The translations under genes and the position numbers were made by a program. A DNA stretch of 64,000 bases from Mesaphorura yosii. Taxonomy: Eukaryota > Arthropoda > Collembola > Poduromorpha > Tullbergiidae. The stretch spans positions 124,001 to 188,000 of the forward strand of contig WIXG01000073.1 in assembly GCA_009869945.1 (NCBI GenBank), written 5' to 3'. Of the stretch, positions 1 to 10,890 are shown in pieces; within the stretch, counting starts at the first letter, position 1, and every line of letters begins with the position of its first letter. The notes under the pieces are model-generated. The model was not told the origin of the DNA. It made no database searches and worked only from the letters and a program-made list of their open reading frames with translations.

Positions 1-58
1 ATTTTGTCATTGGATTCATTCATGTACTATATTTATTCTCTTACTTTCTGTTGAACAG

Positions 59-226
59 AGGGGACAAATTGATCGAACAATCAACATTCGCGAAATGAGA
101 CAAAGGAACCGCAAGAATTACAATGAAGACGACTCGGAAGAAGATGATTACCATCCGAATATTCATGTCAAAGTCACCGTGAGCTCAAGGGGACGAGTTA
201 GGAAGCGAAAGTCGTACGACAGTTAA
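59..226 (+). CDS. 3'-terminal exon of an unidentified gene
   Basis: A polypyrimidine tract and a CAG acceptor end at base 58. An open frame of 55 codons follows, ending in TAA at 224-226. The peptide is very polar, with an acidic patch (NEDDSEEDDYHP) followed by a basic tail (SRGRVRKRKSYDS), which is typical of nuclear or chromatin proteins. The acidic-then-basic tail is loosely like the C-termini of bromodomain/WD-repeat proteins, but this is too weak to name it. The rest of the gene lies left of the window. A long 3' UTR follows, up to an AATAAA at 770-775. Confidence 0.6.
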   Translation, partial: RGQIDRTINIREMRQRNRKNYNEDDSEEDDYHPNIHVKVTVSSRGRVRKRKSYDS

Positions 227-769
227 TCGTAATTAAATGTAAAGTTTTGTAGGTTTTCAGTTACCTTACTCCTTAGCTATGTTTATGTTTCTATTCTAGA
301 CGATGCAGACACTAACTTGTTTCTGTCTTTTTTACAATTCTATTGATTGTAGTTATGTAATAATGCGTATGTAATTTTCTTCTAATTCATTCTGAATAAT
401 GTCCCATTGCATTTACTTTGTTAAGAACTATGTATTTTGTACTGTAAGAAATCAAGTCATAATCGTCCATCGTGTGTTCTTGAAACTTCAGCACCTATAC
501 GCGTTTTACAAACATTTGCACTGAAATATTCGATTGTGTTCTCGTTTTGTATTCGACGATGGCATTTATATTCTGTTTATTACTTAGGCTTAAGTTCTAG
601 TGCAGCTACTAAGCAAATGACCAATTCGTCATCGCAAAAGACTTGGAAGTTTTGGATTCCGTGACACTTGGAAAGCCTTTAGACTAATACTTTAGTGGGC
701 AAAGCTAAAGTATGATAACGTAATGTAACTTCGTAATTTTTGTATTTGGCAACGCAACATATTTGAACC

Positions 770-775
770 AATAAA
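770..775 (+). terminator. Poly(A) signal AATAAA
   Basis: Canonical AATAAA about 545 bp after the stop codon of the upstream partial gene. No other gene lies between, so it probably closes that transcript. Confidence 0.5.
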
Positions 776-3686
776 ATGTACGGTATGTTTTTGTACTTGA
801 TGCCAGTGTCATTGCCACCTATTTGCGAATTACACGGGCCACGCACATTTCGACTAGACCGTGAGATAATAGTTAATTGAAACGTTCACAAGCCCCAAAA
901 TTGATCTTAACTTGAACCAAATTACTTTGGCCTTTCCAAGAAATGAGATTTGTTGAAACCGTTTCGCAGCGTAATCGTAATAATGTATCAAATATCAAAT
1001 TCCCCTGAAATGAGTCATAAAGTCGAACAGTTAAAGCTGACGCCGAATCCACTTAAAAGTAATTATAACATTATCGAAATCGCATTATTGCGAATTGCGA
1101 TGGCCGCCGCCGTCGCGCCGACGTAATCGCAGTCGCAGTCGTAATGGAAGAAATAATTGTCCATTCACTTTTATCGTGTTACATATTTTAGTTTTAATTC
1201 CTTTTATCTCAAGTGTTTAATGACACGGCGTACGGCGAGATGAATAAATGAGAAAATGATACGTTACGACGAGCAACGAGTGAGCGATTACGGCCGAGAT
1301 GACCTTATCCTTTCTTTTAAACGTGTTCAGGCCTCAGAGCCCAGAGCGATGACAAGTTAAGATCGCAGATCGCACCATCACATTTTTTGCATTGCGTCTC
1401 AGACCAGCACAATTCGCATCATTCTCACAGTTCATTGAGCTGTCGAATGTAGATCAATGCGAACGCGAATAAATCAGTTCATTGTTTCTGCCGTCCCATG
1501 CGGCCGTGCCTGATGAACACGAGCACGAACAACAGTTAACAATTTAATGTGTGTAATATGCAAATTTCCTCGGAGTCCCACCTTGACTATTTCTGAGGGA
1601 GGCAGGGCAGCTCATTTATGATTGATTGACCATCGCATCGTGATTTTAATTGCCTCCTACCAAAAATAACAAGCCAAGGCAAATATTAGCATGGAGCCAT
1701 CAATAAATGGTAGTTGCCTGAATTAATATTCAACTCAGGTTCAAAGGTCGCTCGAGTTAATTAATTGTGCTTTAAACGTGCGTAATTTAATTAAATCCTT
1801 CGACCTGAGACCTGCCTTTGCCTTTTTGTTTGAAAATTTGATCAAATCTCGCTCAAATTCTGCTCTGACTTTGGTTTCGGCAATTGCAAATAGTAAATCT
1901 CCAATTTAGCATTCGCAATTTGCACAAATGCGATGATTTAGATTGATAACGCATATAAAGTGCGAAAAATGTCAAAACAGCGCGGCATTGAGCGATTATT
2001 GACAAGACATAAGAACAGAACAGGAACCACACCTCGTAGAGGCTAATAAAAGGCGTGACAAAGGGCACTTGCCATTTCAATGAAATCTGAAATGCAATAC
2101 GAGTATTTACAATATGCAAATCCCCATTGAGAGTTGCAAATGGCAAATGGTTTATCGCAATCGCACTCTCAAGGGTCATTCATCAAGTCATGACTACTTA
2201 CCTTGCCTATTGTTGTGCTATTATTGCTATTTGCCAATGATTAAAATTAGAGTCATTGAAAAGAAATGAATGAACGAATGAATGACAGATGACCAAAAAC
2301 ACATCAGCACAAGAAAATAAGTTCAGCCAGATTGGAATTCGAATTGGAACTCGAGTCGAGACCTCCAAAACACAAAAAGGCAAGTCGAAGTCGCCCAATC
2401 TCATCGATCGATTGAAAGTGCCAATTGCCAATGCGAAAAATGCGAGTACGAATGCAACACATGCAAAAAGAAGCTGTCAAGAATTTACATAATTACGCAA
2501 CTCCGCATGCCAGGTTTAACACACGTATCGGCTTAAACTGGGCAAAATGGCAGACAGCAGCAGGAGTCTTTGCCAAAAAGTGTACGACGACAACAACAAT
2601 GGCAAGATTCATTCGCAGATAAACGCAATTGCCTGTTCATACGTGGAAATTGTGAATGCCGGCCGAAGTTTGCAATGTTGCAAAATTGGAACACCTTGGC
2701 GAGTGCGAATGCCATAAAGCCATTAATATCAAATGTCAAATTCTCAAGTTTTGTCTTGCGAGTTGAGACGCTGACTGACTCCAAGACCGAGGTCCGAGTT
2801 TTGACTTTGACTTGACGCTTTTGGCTTTTGGCATGATGAAGTGTGTAATTTGTGCCTTACGCGTCCAAATTGCGAATTTGAGAATTTCGGCAGAGAACTT
2901 GCGGTTGTGACTTGTTCTCAGAATGCATTGAAATTGTGAATTTCGGAATCTGTACTGCAGGCTAATTATCGAATTAAGCGATTATTTAGATCGTACCTGA
3001 AACAAGTTCAATTTAGTAATTATAGCTTTATTACGGTGCACAATTTATTGACTTGTACTGAAAATCCTCAGCCCTCAACCACATAAGACGTAAGACGTAA
3101 AGCACACACGCTGAAAGTGAAGGGCCGTCCTGCGCTGCAATTTGCAATTATCCGGCAAGATCAGCTCGGCCGCCTGACGCCTGAGAGTCTGAGCTGTCCC
3201 ACTGTCATGTCATTGCGCTGCATTGCCATTGCAAATTGCGCTGCATACGTGCTACGGGCACAGGAGGATGGAGTTCAATGCTTAAACCAAATTCCTTTGC
3301 CTGCCAAGTCAAGCAGCATTTTGTGGGTGTATTCAGCGTTCAATCGTTCGGTGACTAAATTTGCTACTACAACTGCAACATTGTTGCCTAACCCATGCAT
3401 CCTGCATGACTTACTGGCTTGGTTTATGGCTTATTTATGGCGTATTCAATTTGCTCAATAGCATTATTTGGCTATTAGACATGGTCATCCAGTCCCAGAA
3501 TAATGCAACATGGCATGGTGTTCGGCATACAATTTGTCAATGCTCTCTTGCCTGCTGGCTGCTGGTTTTACAAGGGTACCGAACAATCGCATGATACACG
3601 ACACACGAGGACCGGTCCTATTAAAATTTGGACGTTGCTGTTACTGGCATTTGGCGTGCCGTTGCTATTTCCCAGTTGTCGAAGAG
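776..3686. other. Long non-coding intergenic tract upstream of the cuticle gene
   Basis: There is no convincing gene here on either strand; the short ORFs have no recognisable domain or splice structure. From about 1800 to 3660 the sequence is unusually rich in short words such as TTGCAAAT, ATTGCAAT and GCGAAT in both orientations. These resemble half-sites of bZIP (C/EBP-type) or POU octamer elements. It may hold regulatory sequence for the TATA-driven gene just downstream, but that is inference. Confidence 0.4.
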
Positions 3687-3694
3687 TATAAATA
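3687..3694 (+). promoter_or_regulatory. TATA box and initiator of the cuticle gene
   Basis: TATAAATA lies at 3687-3694. A TCAGT arthropod-type initiator lies at 3720-3724, about 33-35 bp downstream, which is normal TATA-to-start spacing. The coding start follows 100 bp later at 3820. Such TATA/Inr promoters are typical of strongly and stage-specifically expressed cuticle genes. Confidence 0.75.
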
Positions 3695-3819
3695 GCCTCC
3701 ACGCAAGGAGCGCTAAGTATCAGTGATCAATTCGACTCGCTACACCGCCAAACCAAGTTCTAGACTGAACAATTCTCAAAGGTTTCATCCTTCCGCCAGA
3801 AACACACAAATCTTACAAA

Positions 3820-4982
3820 ATGTTCACAAAGGTTAGCTGAGTTCAGAGTCTTTCCATTGCAATTGTAAGACAGAAATTCGGGTCTCAATTTCATTCCGCG
3901 TCTTCGTCTTCGTTCTTTTTACCAGGTCGTCGTGTTCGCCGCCATCATCGCCTGCGCCAAGGCTGGAGCTCCACTCGCCGCTGCTCCAGTCGCGTACGCA
4001 GCTCCACACTACTTTGCCGGTTCAGTCGGTGCCTCCGCTGAACACACCGTTCGCGGATTCGGTGGACTCAGCACCGTGAGCCAATACTCCAAGTCCGTCG
4101 CGAGCCCATTCTCCAGCGTGCACAAGCACGACACCCGCATCACCAACGATGCCCTCCACGCCTACGCCGCGCCAGCAGTAAGTTAAATGCAAAATTATGC
4201 TGGTCGCGTCAAACATGTTGCTTAGTCATTCTAGCTTGCTGGAATGACACTTCACGTTAAAGTTATGATTTTATTTCGGAAATTGCAAGTTTTAATCGTA
4301 GTCGTAGAACAGAACGGATTTTGATTTTAATCATAACAATTTTATAGTACGCACCATACGCAGCCGCTCCATACGTTCATCACGGAGCTGTCGGCTATGC
4401 TCACTCTGCACCAGCCGTAAGCTACTTTATTGACCACCGTCTAAAAGACTAGGCCCATCAGGCGCGCGTTAAATCGCATATCCGGAAGAACCATATCCAT
4501 AAAACCGGAAGAACGGGAAATCTCAAGCCAGAGCTGTATTCAAATCCCTAATGCTATTTTTATCTGTTTCACAGTACGCTGCCCCAATTGCCCATCACGC
4601 CTACGCCGCTCCAGTGGCTCACGCTGCTCCAATTGCCCACCACGCATATGCCGCACCAGCCATCGCTGCCGCCCCAGTAAGGCCTCTGGCGCCCATGCCC
4701 ATGCATGCCGCAGGCGCGTTTCTTGCCCGTACTAATTCTCTTGCCCCAAAACAGTTGGCCGCTGCTCCAATTGCGCACCACGCCTACGCCGCTCCAGTAG
4801 CCCACGCCCACCACGCCTATGCTGCCCCAGTTGCCCATGCGCATCATGCTTATGCTGCCCCAGCCCTCGCCCACGGATACGCTGCCCCACTCGCCCCAGC
4901 CAAGTCCCTCTCCTACTCCCCAGTTAGCCCAGCCGTGGCCACCCTCTCATACTCAACCCCATTCTTCAACTACGGCTATTAA
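3820..4982 (+). CDS. Cuticular protein with Ala-Ala-Pro repeats
   Basis: Exons: 3820-3831, 3926-4177, 4348-4416, 4575-4676 and 4755-4982, all phase 0; about 220 residues. The first exon holds only four codons (MFTK). The hydrophobic signal peptide continues in exon 2 (VVVFAAIIACAKAG), an arrangement common in arthropod cuticle genes. The mature chain is built from repeats such as HAYAAPVAHA, rich in Ala, Pro, His and Tyr, with no chitin-binding R&R motif seen. Its likely role is as a secreted structural protein of exoskeleton matrix. Intron 4 (4677-4754) is 78 bp, has no stop codon and stays in frame, so a form retaining it would be 26 residues longer; it has GT-AG ends and a TACTAAT branch site. 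ATTAAA at 5081 is a likely poly(A) signal. Confidence 0.85.
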
Positions 4983-5080
4983 GCAGCACGGGTTTATTCA
5001 GTTGAAAGAACGGTATATTGTAATCGTTCAGCCACAGACAGTAAATTATGCAACTAGGATACATTTTTAAACGAAAAAAC

Positions 5081-5086
5081 ATTAAA
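5081..5086 (+). terminator. Poly(A) signal ATTAAA of the cuticle gene
   Basis: ATTAAA about 100 bp after the cuticle stop codon. The next gene, on the opposite strand, stops at 5122, so the two transcripts end tail to tail within about 140 bp. Confidence 0.5.
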
Positions 5087-5121
5087 ACCGAATACAATCA
5101 GCTTTGAAAATTATTGATTGA

Positions 5122-8100
5122 TCAGAAACGCTTCTTTCTATCCTTTTCTCTTGCTTCGTGGTATTTCATCACCGCCACCAAGTTGTATGGATCGGAAAAG
5201 TCAGGCTCCGGGGAAGTCGTTGGAGTTCTCTTCCAGCATGGCACTCCGGGTTTCGCCTTCTTAGTTATGGTCGCAGCTGCACGTTTGGTCGAACTTGGTT
5301 TCTTTGAAGACATTTGCTTGAGATTCCTCTTCCGGTACGGTACCTCTGGTTTGGTCTTTTTAGCCGTGCTCGCCGCACGTACCACCATTGATGTCTTAGC
5401 TGCCTTGGAAGGTGGTTCTTTTGAATGTTGTGTAGGCTTCCTTTTCGAGCTTGGCATCTCGAGTTTGGGTTTCTTAGCTGAGATAATGGTAGGTTTGGTC
5501 GAAATTGGCTCTTTCAAAGGCGGCCTTGGGATAGGGAACATATTCCTATTATAGCGACACGTTTGCCAAATTTCCTGAAACTGATAATATAGACTAATTT
5601 GGCTATGCTGAGTTCAGAAAAAGTGGTCCCGAGTGTCGCAAATGCTTCCAAAAAAAGTTATGGCTATTTGAAGTTAGCCTCTTAACTTCACACCTTTCAC
5701 CTTCCCAATGTGAATTACGCCTGGAACTTGCAGATAGGGCAATAAATTCGTTGCTAGGGATGTGGCTAAAGCTCCGCTGGGTCCTATGCTCCGGCTGCGC
5801 CGTAACTCATCGCAACGCTCGCTTCGCTCACGGAAAACCTAACCTAACCTAAATGACTGAACTGAATCAGACGGTACCAAACCAAACATTATTGGGTTAG
5901 TAGCTACAAGTGATACGGAGTTATTTAGTGACAGTAAGTTGTGCGCGCGCTGCATCCCTTCTTAATACGCGTCAATCAATAGCAGGATTAAGTTTATTCA
6001 AACCTGACATAACTAAACTCGTTAGGATAACAATAAATCAACAGGTCAGAAAATATAAACATAAGTGCAATTTCATTCATCTTCATCTGAACTGGCTTCT
6101 GGTGATTCGCTTCCTCCTAAATCACCGTTCTCCAGGAAGAGTTCTTCTGGATCGAAGTCAATTTGTGCTTCCTCTTTAAGAAAATGGTCGAAAGCATCAA
6201 ATCCATTCATTTTGCAGTACTTGTGGAACATACAGTGGCAGAGGTACTTGTTGACCTTCTTCTTTCTTTTTGCAGTAGTGAGGAAGGAATCGTTTGGCAT
6301 GTCTCCACATTGATTCAACGGCATTGGTGTGAGCACCGCTTTGAGGGTCCACGAAACTCACGCTTTGGTTGACAGTCAGGTGTTCATAACCTTGTTTCTT
6401 CAAATGATCGTTCAGTCGGAACATGTTCCAGGGTTTTGAACAAGACATGGCGCACCTTTGTAAATTGTTGAGGCAGTTTTACGGACAAATAAGTTCTGAC
6501 TCAAGTCTCGGTTTACAAAAACCCAGGAGATGCAATAGCAGCAACTCATAACATCAAGCAGTGTTTGCTAATGCAAACTTTCAATAGATAACGTTGCTAA
6601 GCGAGAAAAGTAAGTACGTGAGGAATGAACGTGGGCCATCTTTGCTATTTCAGTTCTTGAAAATGGAAACGCTGTAACTTTTTTTGGAAGCATTTGCGAC
6701 ACTCGAGACCACTTTTTCTGGACTCAGCATAGCCAAATTAGTCTATATTATCAGTTTCAGGAAATTTGGCAAACGTGTCGCTATAATAGGAATAGGAATA
6801 TACCGGATAGGAACCTCAGCACGGCCTGTTTCGGGCTCTGTGTGTTCTTCTTTATTTGGAATTGGAGACTCATGATCGGAATTTTCTACCTCCACTTCTT
6901 CAAAGAAAGGTGCTTGTATCTGACTTCTTAACATGTCTTGGGAATCTCGAGGTGGTGGCACAAGGCGCTTGTACGTTTCTACATCGCACTGACAGAAATA
7001 TAACAAACGAGATTATATGTTCAACGAGTGCAAATTTGCCCGGCCCTAAATGCCTCACCTGATGAGTGTCAAACTGAAAAAATTCCAGCGCTTTTTCCAC
7101 CTTCTCCATATTTTTTAACTCAAACACGAGCGACTTCTTGTTGCTGGTGGTTGTCTCCGAAAACACGGACAAGTGGTCGACTCCATCCACCAGCAGAAAA
7201 TGAATGTAGATCACCGAGTTGTCATTTTGCTGTGTCATTTCGGTTGCTTGATTATTATCGACATAGCCAGAACGGTCGGTAATTTGGCTTTCATTGGGCT
7301 TCGAAGGATAAAAGATGCAGACCGAGTCGACTTGATCCTTCCGAAAACTGTTGGTTCTCCATTCGTTTTCATTGGAGCAGGAACTGTAAAAGTGAATTCT
7401 TTTGCTCTTGCAGCTAAAATCGACCCAGAAATCCCGAACGTCTACATGCTAAGAAGAGATATTATGTAAGATTGCATTGAATACACATCATGAACAGATA
7501 ATGGAGAAGGAGAACTTACTTGTGGTGGCTTAATTCGTTCTCCATCCAGAAAAACATTTGAGCAAATGATGGAATAAATTGAAGTTGGTCTGCAGTTTTT
7601 GTTTAGTTCCTTATTCAGTGCATTCAGGAAATAGCGAGCTTTCTGTAAATCAATCAGGATCAACCAACTTTTGAAGTAAGTCAAATTCAGGCAAGAATCT
7701 TACGCAGTCGACGTCGTACAGAGTGAAGTCTTGTAACAGAATTTTCCGATATTGTCGAGGTAGCAATGTGAAGGATTCTCTCAGAAATCTACTTTTCAAC
7801 TCGGGAGTTACATGAACCAGGAAGGAAAGTAGTGCGACCAGCAACGAACGCTGACATTCAAAGTCCCCACAGTATGTGACCGCGTTATGAATTTGAAGCC
7901 TGCTTAAAATCGAAGAGGTTGGATAGTACAATGGACAAAACATTTAAACGTGATATAGCATTACATTTTAGACTGGAAGCCGTCGATGACAAGGTTTTTG
8001 TTTTCCACCTGTGAGCACGCAAGGCTTATTAGCTCTATTGGGCCCGCAGTCACCAATGAATGCAACCAAGAGTTTGGACTTTCTATGGCTAGGTCAAGGT

Positions 8101-8730
8101 AAAACGCGTATAATTTGGACGTCTGTCTGACAACGTTGTCTGCATTCAGCGATTCCTCCAGATGTTCCAGCAAAAGCTTCGTCAAAGATACAACAATAAT
8201 TCAATCAGAACCAAGTCATATATGACATCCTCGAAAACATATAACACGACAGCATGAGTGCTTACGCAAACGTTGGAGCTGAATTCTGCTGTAGTCTGAT
8301 AAATGTCGTCTCCTTCTTCCAGGAGTTGAAACAAACTCTCACTGATCACGGCAACTGCATCCAAAACATGATCCATACAGTCGTCCAACCTCGGAGTCAA
8401 CTATAAATTAGCAATTGAATTAAGCCGTTGGCTCCAACAGTTAAATGTGGGCATGTTACCTCAGGATTTTGGACTACGGCGGTGAAAAACGACGTAGCAG
8501 ATTCCACTGCATCGTGTCGTCGTTTTCGTTTAAGCTTGGCGACCTGTGAATTCGGAGTTAATGCTTTGACGCTAGCCAGATCACAGTTTTAAAAGCTCTT
8601 GATTGAGATCAGTTTCAGTTACCTTCTTGAGTCTTTTTGCAATGTCACGGAAAACTTTCTCCGAAGGGTCTTCAAAGCTCCAACGATACAGACCATAGTC
8701 GATTCGCCCGTTGTTGTCTTCTGCGTCCAT
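5122..8730 (-). CDS. SYCP2: Synaptonemal complex protein 2-like (ARM-like plus PH-like domains)
   Basis: Exons, in minus order: 8623-8730, 8460-8543, 8266-8400, 7965-8176, 7704-7902, 7520-7642, 7059-7448, 6804-6988 and probably 5122-5545; about 620 residues. The N-terminal 290 residues look helical (ARM-like). They are followed by the family signature [11 protein letters not shown], then FWVDFS and a beta-rich PH-like region, matching the order in vertebrate SYCP2, a meiotic chromosome axis protein. Exon 8 is acidic. The last exon is Lys/Pro-rich with three loose repeats ([30 protein letters not shown]). A Merlin transposon lies between exons 8 and 9. Reading can continue only if it is spliced out with donor GTATAT at 6803 and acceptor AG before 5545, which keeps the frame. 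Otherwise the protein ends inside the transposon repeat. The family call is firm; the C-terminal structure is inferred. Confidence 0.72.
5543..6792 (-). mobile_element. Merlin (IS1595/ISXO2-type) DNA transposon, internally deleted
   Basis: Terminal inverted repeats of 118 bp (5543-5660 and 6675-6792) differ at only two positions and begin TTCCTATTATAGCGACACG. Flanks TAGGGAACATA (5532-5542) and TAGGAATATA (6793-6802) look like an imperfect 8-10 bp target duplication; Merlin elements make 8-9 bp ones. On the minus strand, about 6197-6448 encodes the C-terminal part of an IS1595-type transposase, with motifs [20 protein letters not shown] and WRHAK. The remaining C-terminus is in another frame (6073-6336), so there is one frame change. 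The N-terminal catalytic half is largely missing, so the copy cannot mobilise itself. Near-identical repeats suggest a fairly recent insertion. Confidence 0.82.
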
Positions 8731-10890
8731 TTTGAAAGAAGCGTTCTAATAATGACGTATTAGATTCACAATTTCAGGTCAGATCACTTTTGATGACTTC
8801 GCCCACGTGACTTTGAATAAATTAGAAGTATTAGTATTAGTAGATAAACTCATAACCGATTAGAGAATTGATAAACCTTAGTAACAATTCTTGAGGAGAT
8901 AACTTCTTCACTTCAAATTCGTATTAGAGCAAAAGCCGCGAGCAAAGCAAATGGCGAGAATGTAAACGATAAAATCGTTTGCTTGCCGCGCCGCTCTGTG
9001 CCAATCAACGTCAAGCGTCAAGCAGGATTCTTTGTCCATTCGTCAAATCGTCCATGCACTCATCCCATGTCATCTTCTCATCACATCCATCACCCATCGC
9101 ATCATTTTGACAGATTGCCAACTCGAAATTTGAGATCGAACTCACGCCCAGCTCGGTTCGGCGCTCGCATTGTTTACACACTACCGCCTTTCTTGTCTCA
9201 TTTATTTCCTCGAGTTCTTGCAGGTTATTCATTTAAATGCAGCTTTAAACCAGCAATACCTCCTCGTCATTCATGAATCTGGCTCTGGCAAGTGAAAGAA
9301 ATTCGGCATCTGCATCTACGTCTTAAACCAAATTCATTCACTTCACTGCCACAGAATGCGAAAGCGATTCGCTATGCGCGTTCACATCCCATGGAATTTA
9401 CCCGTACAAGCCAGGACATTGAAGCCTAGCCATTCTTCATTCACATTCCTGCGATCCGAGATTGTGAATGATGTGATGCGATGCGTGATTTAAAGAAAAC
9501 AAGTCGTCAACATTAACAACCACAAGTCGTTATTACTACTTCGTCCACGATTGTGCAATAATAATGCGGAATAACATAATCTGAATTGAAGCTCAGCTCG
9601 GGCGCAGTCAGTCAGTTCAGTGGCTGCTGCATCCCTGCCGCTTGCCTTTCTGCTGTGAGGAAGAAACCGATCAGAATTTTGATTACACATCACTGACATC
9701 ACATCACCGAATGAATGCCAAAGGAATCCTCTCCTGATTATGTTGTTCAGTTGCTCATTTCACTCGGGATGCGACTCCCTTCCATCCCAACCCATTCAGT
9801 TTCAGCTGCAGCTGCAGGAGTTGGAGTTGTTTACAAGTTACAAGTGCAGGACTCCGACGCGTACTCACACTCGTACTATGGAATGTACATTTTTAGCCTT
9901 ATTTTTAGCGTAGCGCTAATGCTCAATGTTGCACGTAATACGGAGTCGGTAACTTGTAACTTGTAACTCGGCAAATGCCTTGCCTTATTTAGGCTTTTGT
10001 GGTGTAGTGCGAGTCGCGTATCGCGTACGGCGGTGGCTTGTGGCTCGGGATCAGCTTATGATTATTATTATTGCTGTTGGTGTTGGCTTTCATTTTCAAC
10101 TCAACTGCAAACCGACTCTTTGTATACGTATTAATTTTATTTTATACGCATTATTAAGTTCATTCAATTCATTCGCAGTTCATTGTGAATTCAAAGAAAA
10201 GGCAAAGGCAAGCCGAGTAGTAAAACCTGTATTGTGTAGAAAGTGACAGTGAATTCCATCCACTTTATTTATTGGTAAATATTTAACATACCAGAGCGAC
10301 AGGCTGGGCTACGTCAATCGTCAACTCAATCTGATTTAGTACTTGGTAAAGTTAAAATAGATTCGTGAAGTTTGAAGTTGCCTGCCTACTGTCAATGCCA
10401 ATATTAACTTTACGCTAACTTTAGCCGTATTTGCCCTTGCCCGTAAAGGTTGCCAGCATAATCTATATTATCGTGAAGGACACGTTAAAATCAGAACAGA
10501 AACCTGGCCTAGGGCCTTCATCTTCGGGAATTCGGAGCCTTGCCTTGGAAAGGAGTGCCACCGAAGGTATAAGGTAAGCTAGCGGTTAGTGAGTTTGAGT
10601 TAGCCTGATATATTAATTCAAGAATAGCCGGAGGGAAACCGCTAGCAAAAATTTCAAATGACAAATCACTTGATTGAGGTCGTAAGTCAGAGCGAGTGTT
10701 GTGCTGCGGTTGTCCTCTCCTGTTAGTCATGATTTTCATGAAAGACGTGAATCAGTTCCTAAAGTCTGCGTTTATGTCAATGTTGCGAATTTCCTCCAAC
10801 TGAAACCGAGGCACGTCGGCAACTTGAACTGTCTCAGTAATTCCATTTTGATCATTTTAGTTGCATCAGTAGTCGAAGATCAGCGCAAAC
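8731..10890. other. Intergenic region between SYCP2-like and Lasp (divergent genes)
   Basis: No gene is supported here. It must hold both promoters, and the Lasp 5' UTR lies at its right end. A fold-back repeat lies at 9832-9967, annotated separately. The long ORFs in this stretch show no domain, no conserved pattern and no splice context. Confidence 0.4.
9832..9967. repeat. Fold-back inverted repeat
   Basis: The left arm contains TACAAGTTACAAGT and the right arm ACTTGTAACTTGTA, its exact reverse complement, about 100 bp apart. A second inner pair, GACTCCG/CGGAGTC, allows a longer interrupted stem. No target duplication was made out. It could be a small fold-back transposon remnant or a structured regulatory element. 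Confidence 0.5.

Noticed and set aside
2207-2815. Overlapping ORFs on both strands
   Set aside because: No domain, no splice context and overlapping on opposite strands; explained by low stop-codon density in this composition.
5114-5554. 146-codon plus-strand ORF
   Set aside because: It is the exact antisense shadow of the Lys-rich final exon of the SYCP2-like gene and runs into the transposon repeat; composition is that of an antisense frame.
5838-5852. Three CCTAA units, the arthropod telomere repeat, inside the Merlin element
   Set aside because: Only three units; too short to claim an interstitial telomere and likely chance or part of the transposon interior.
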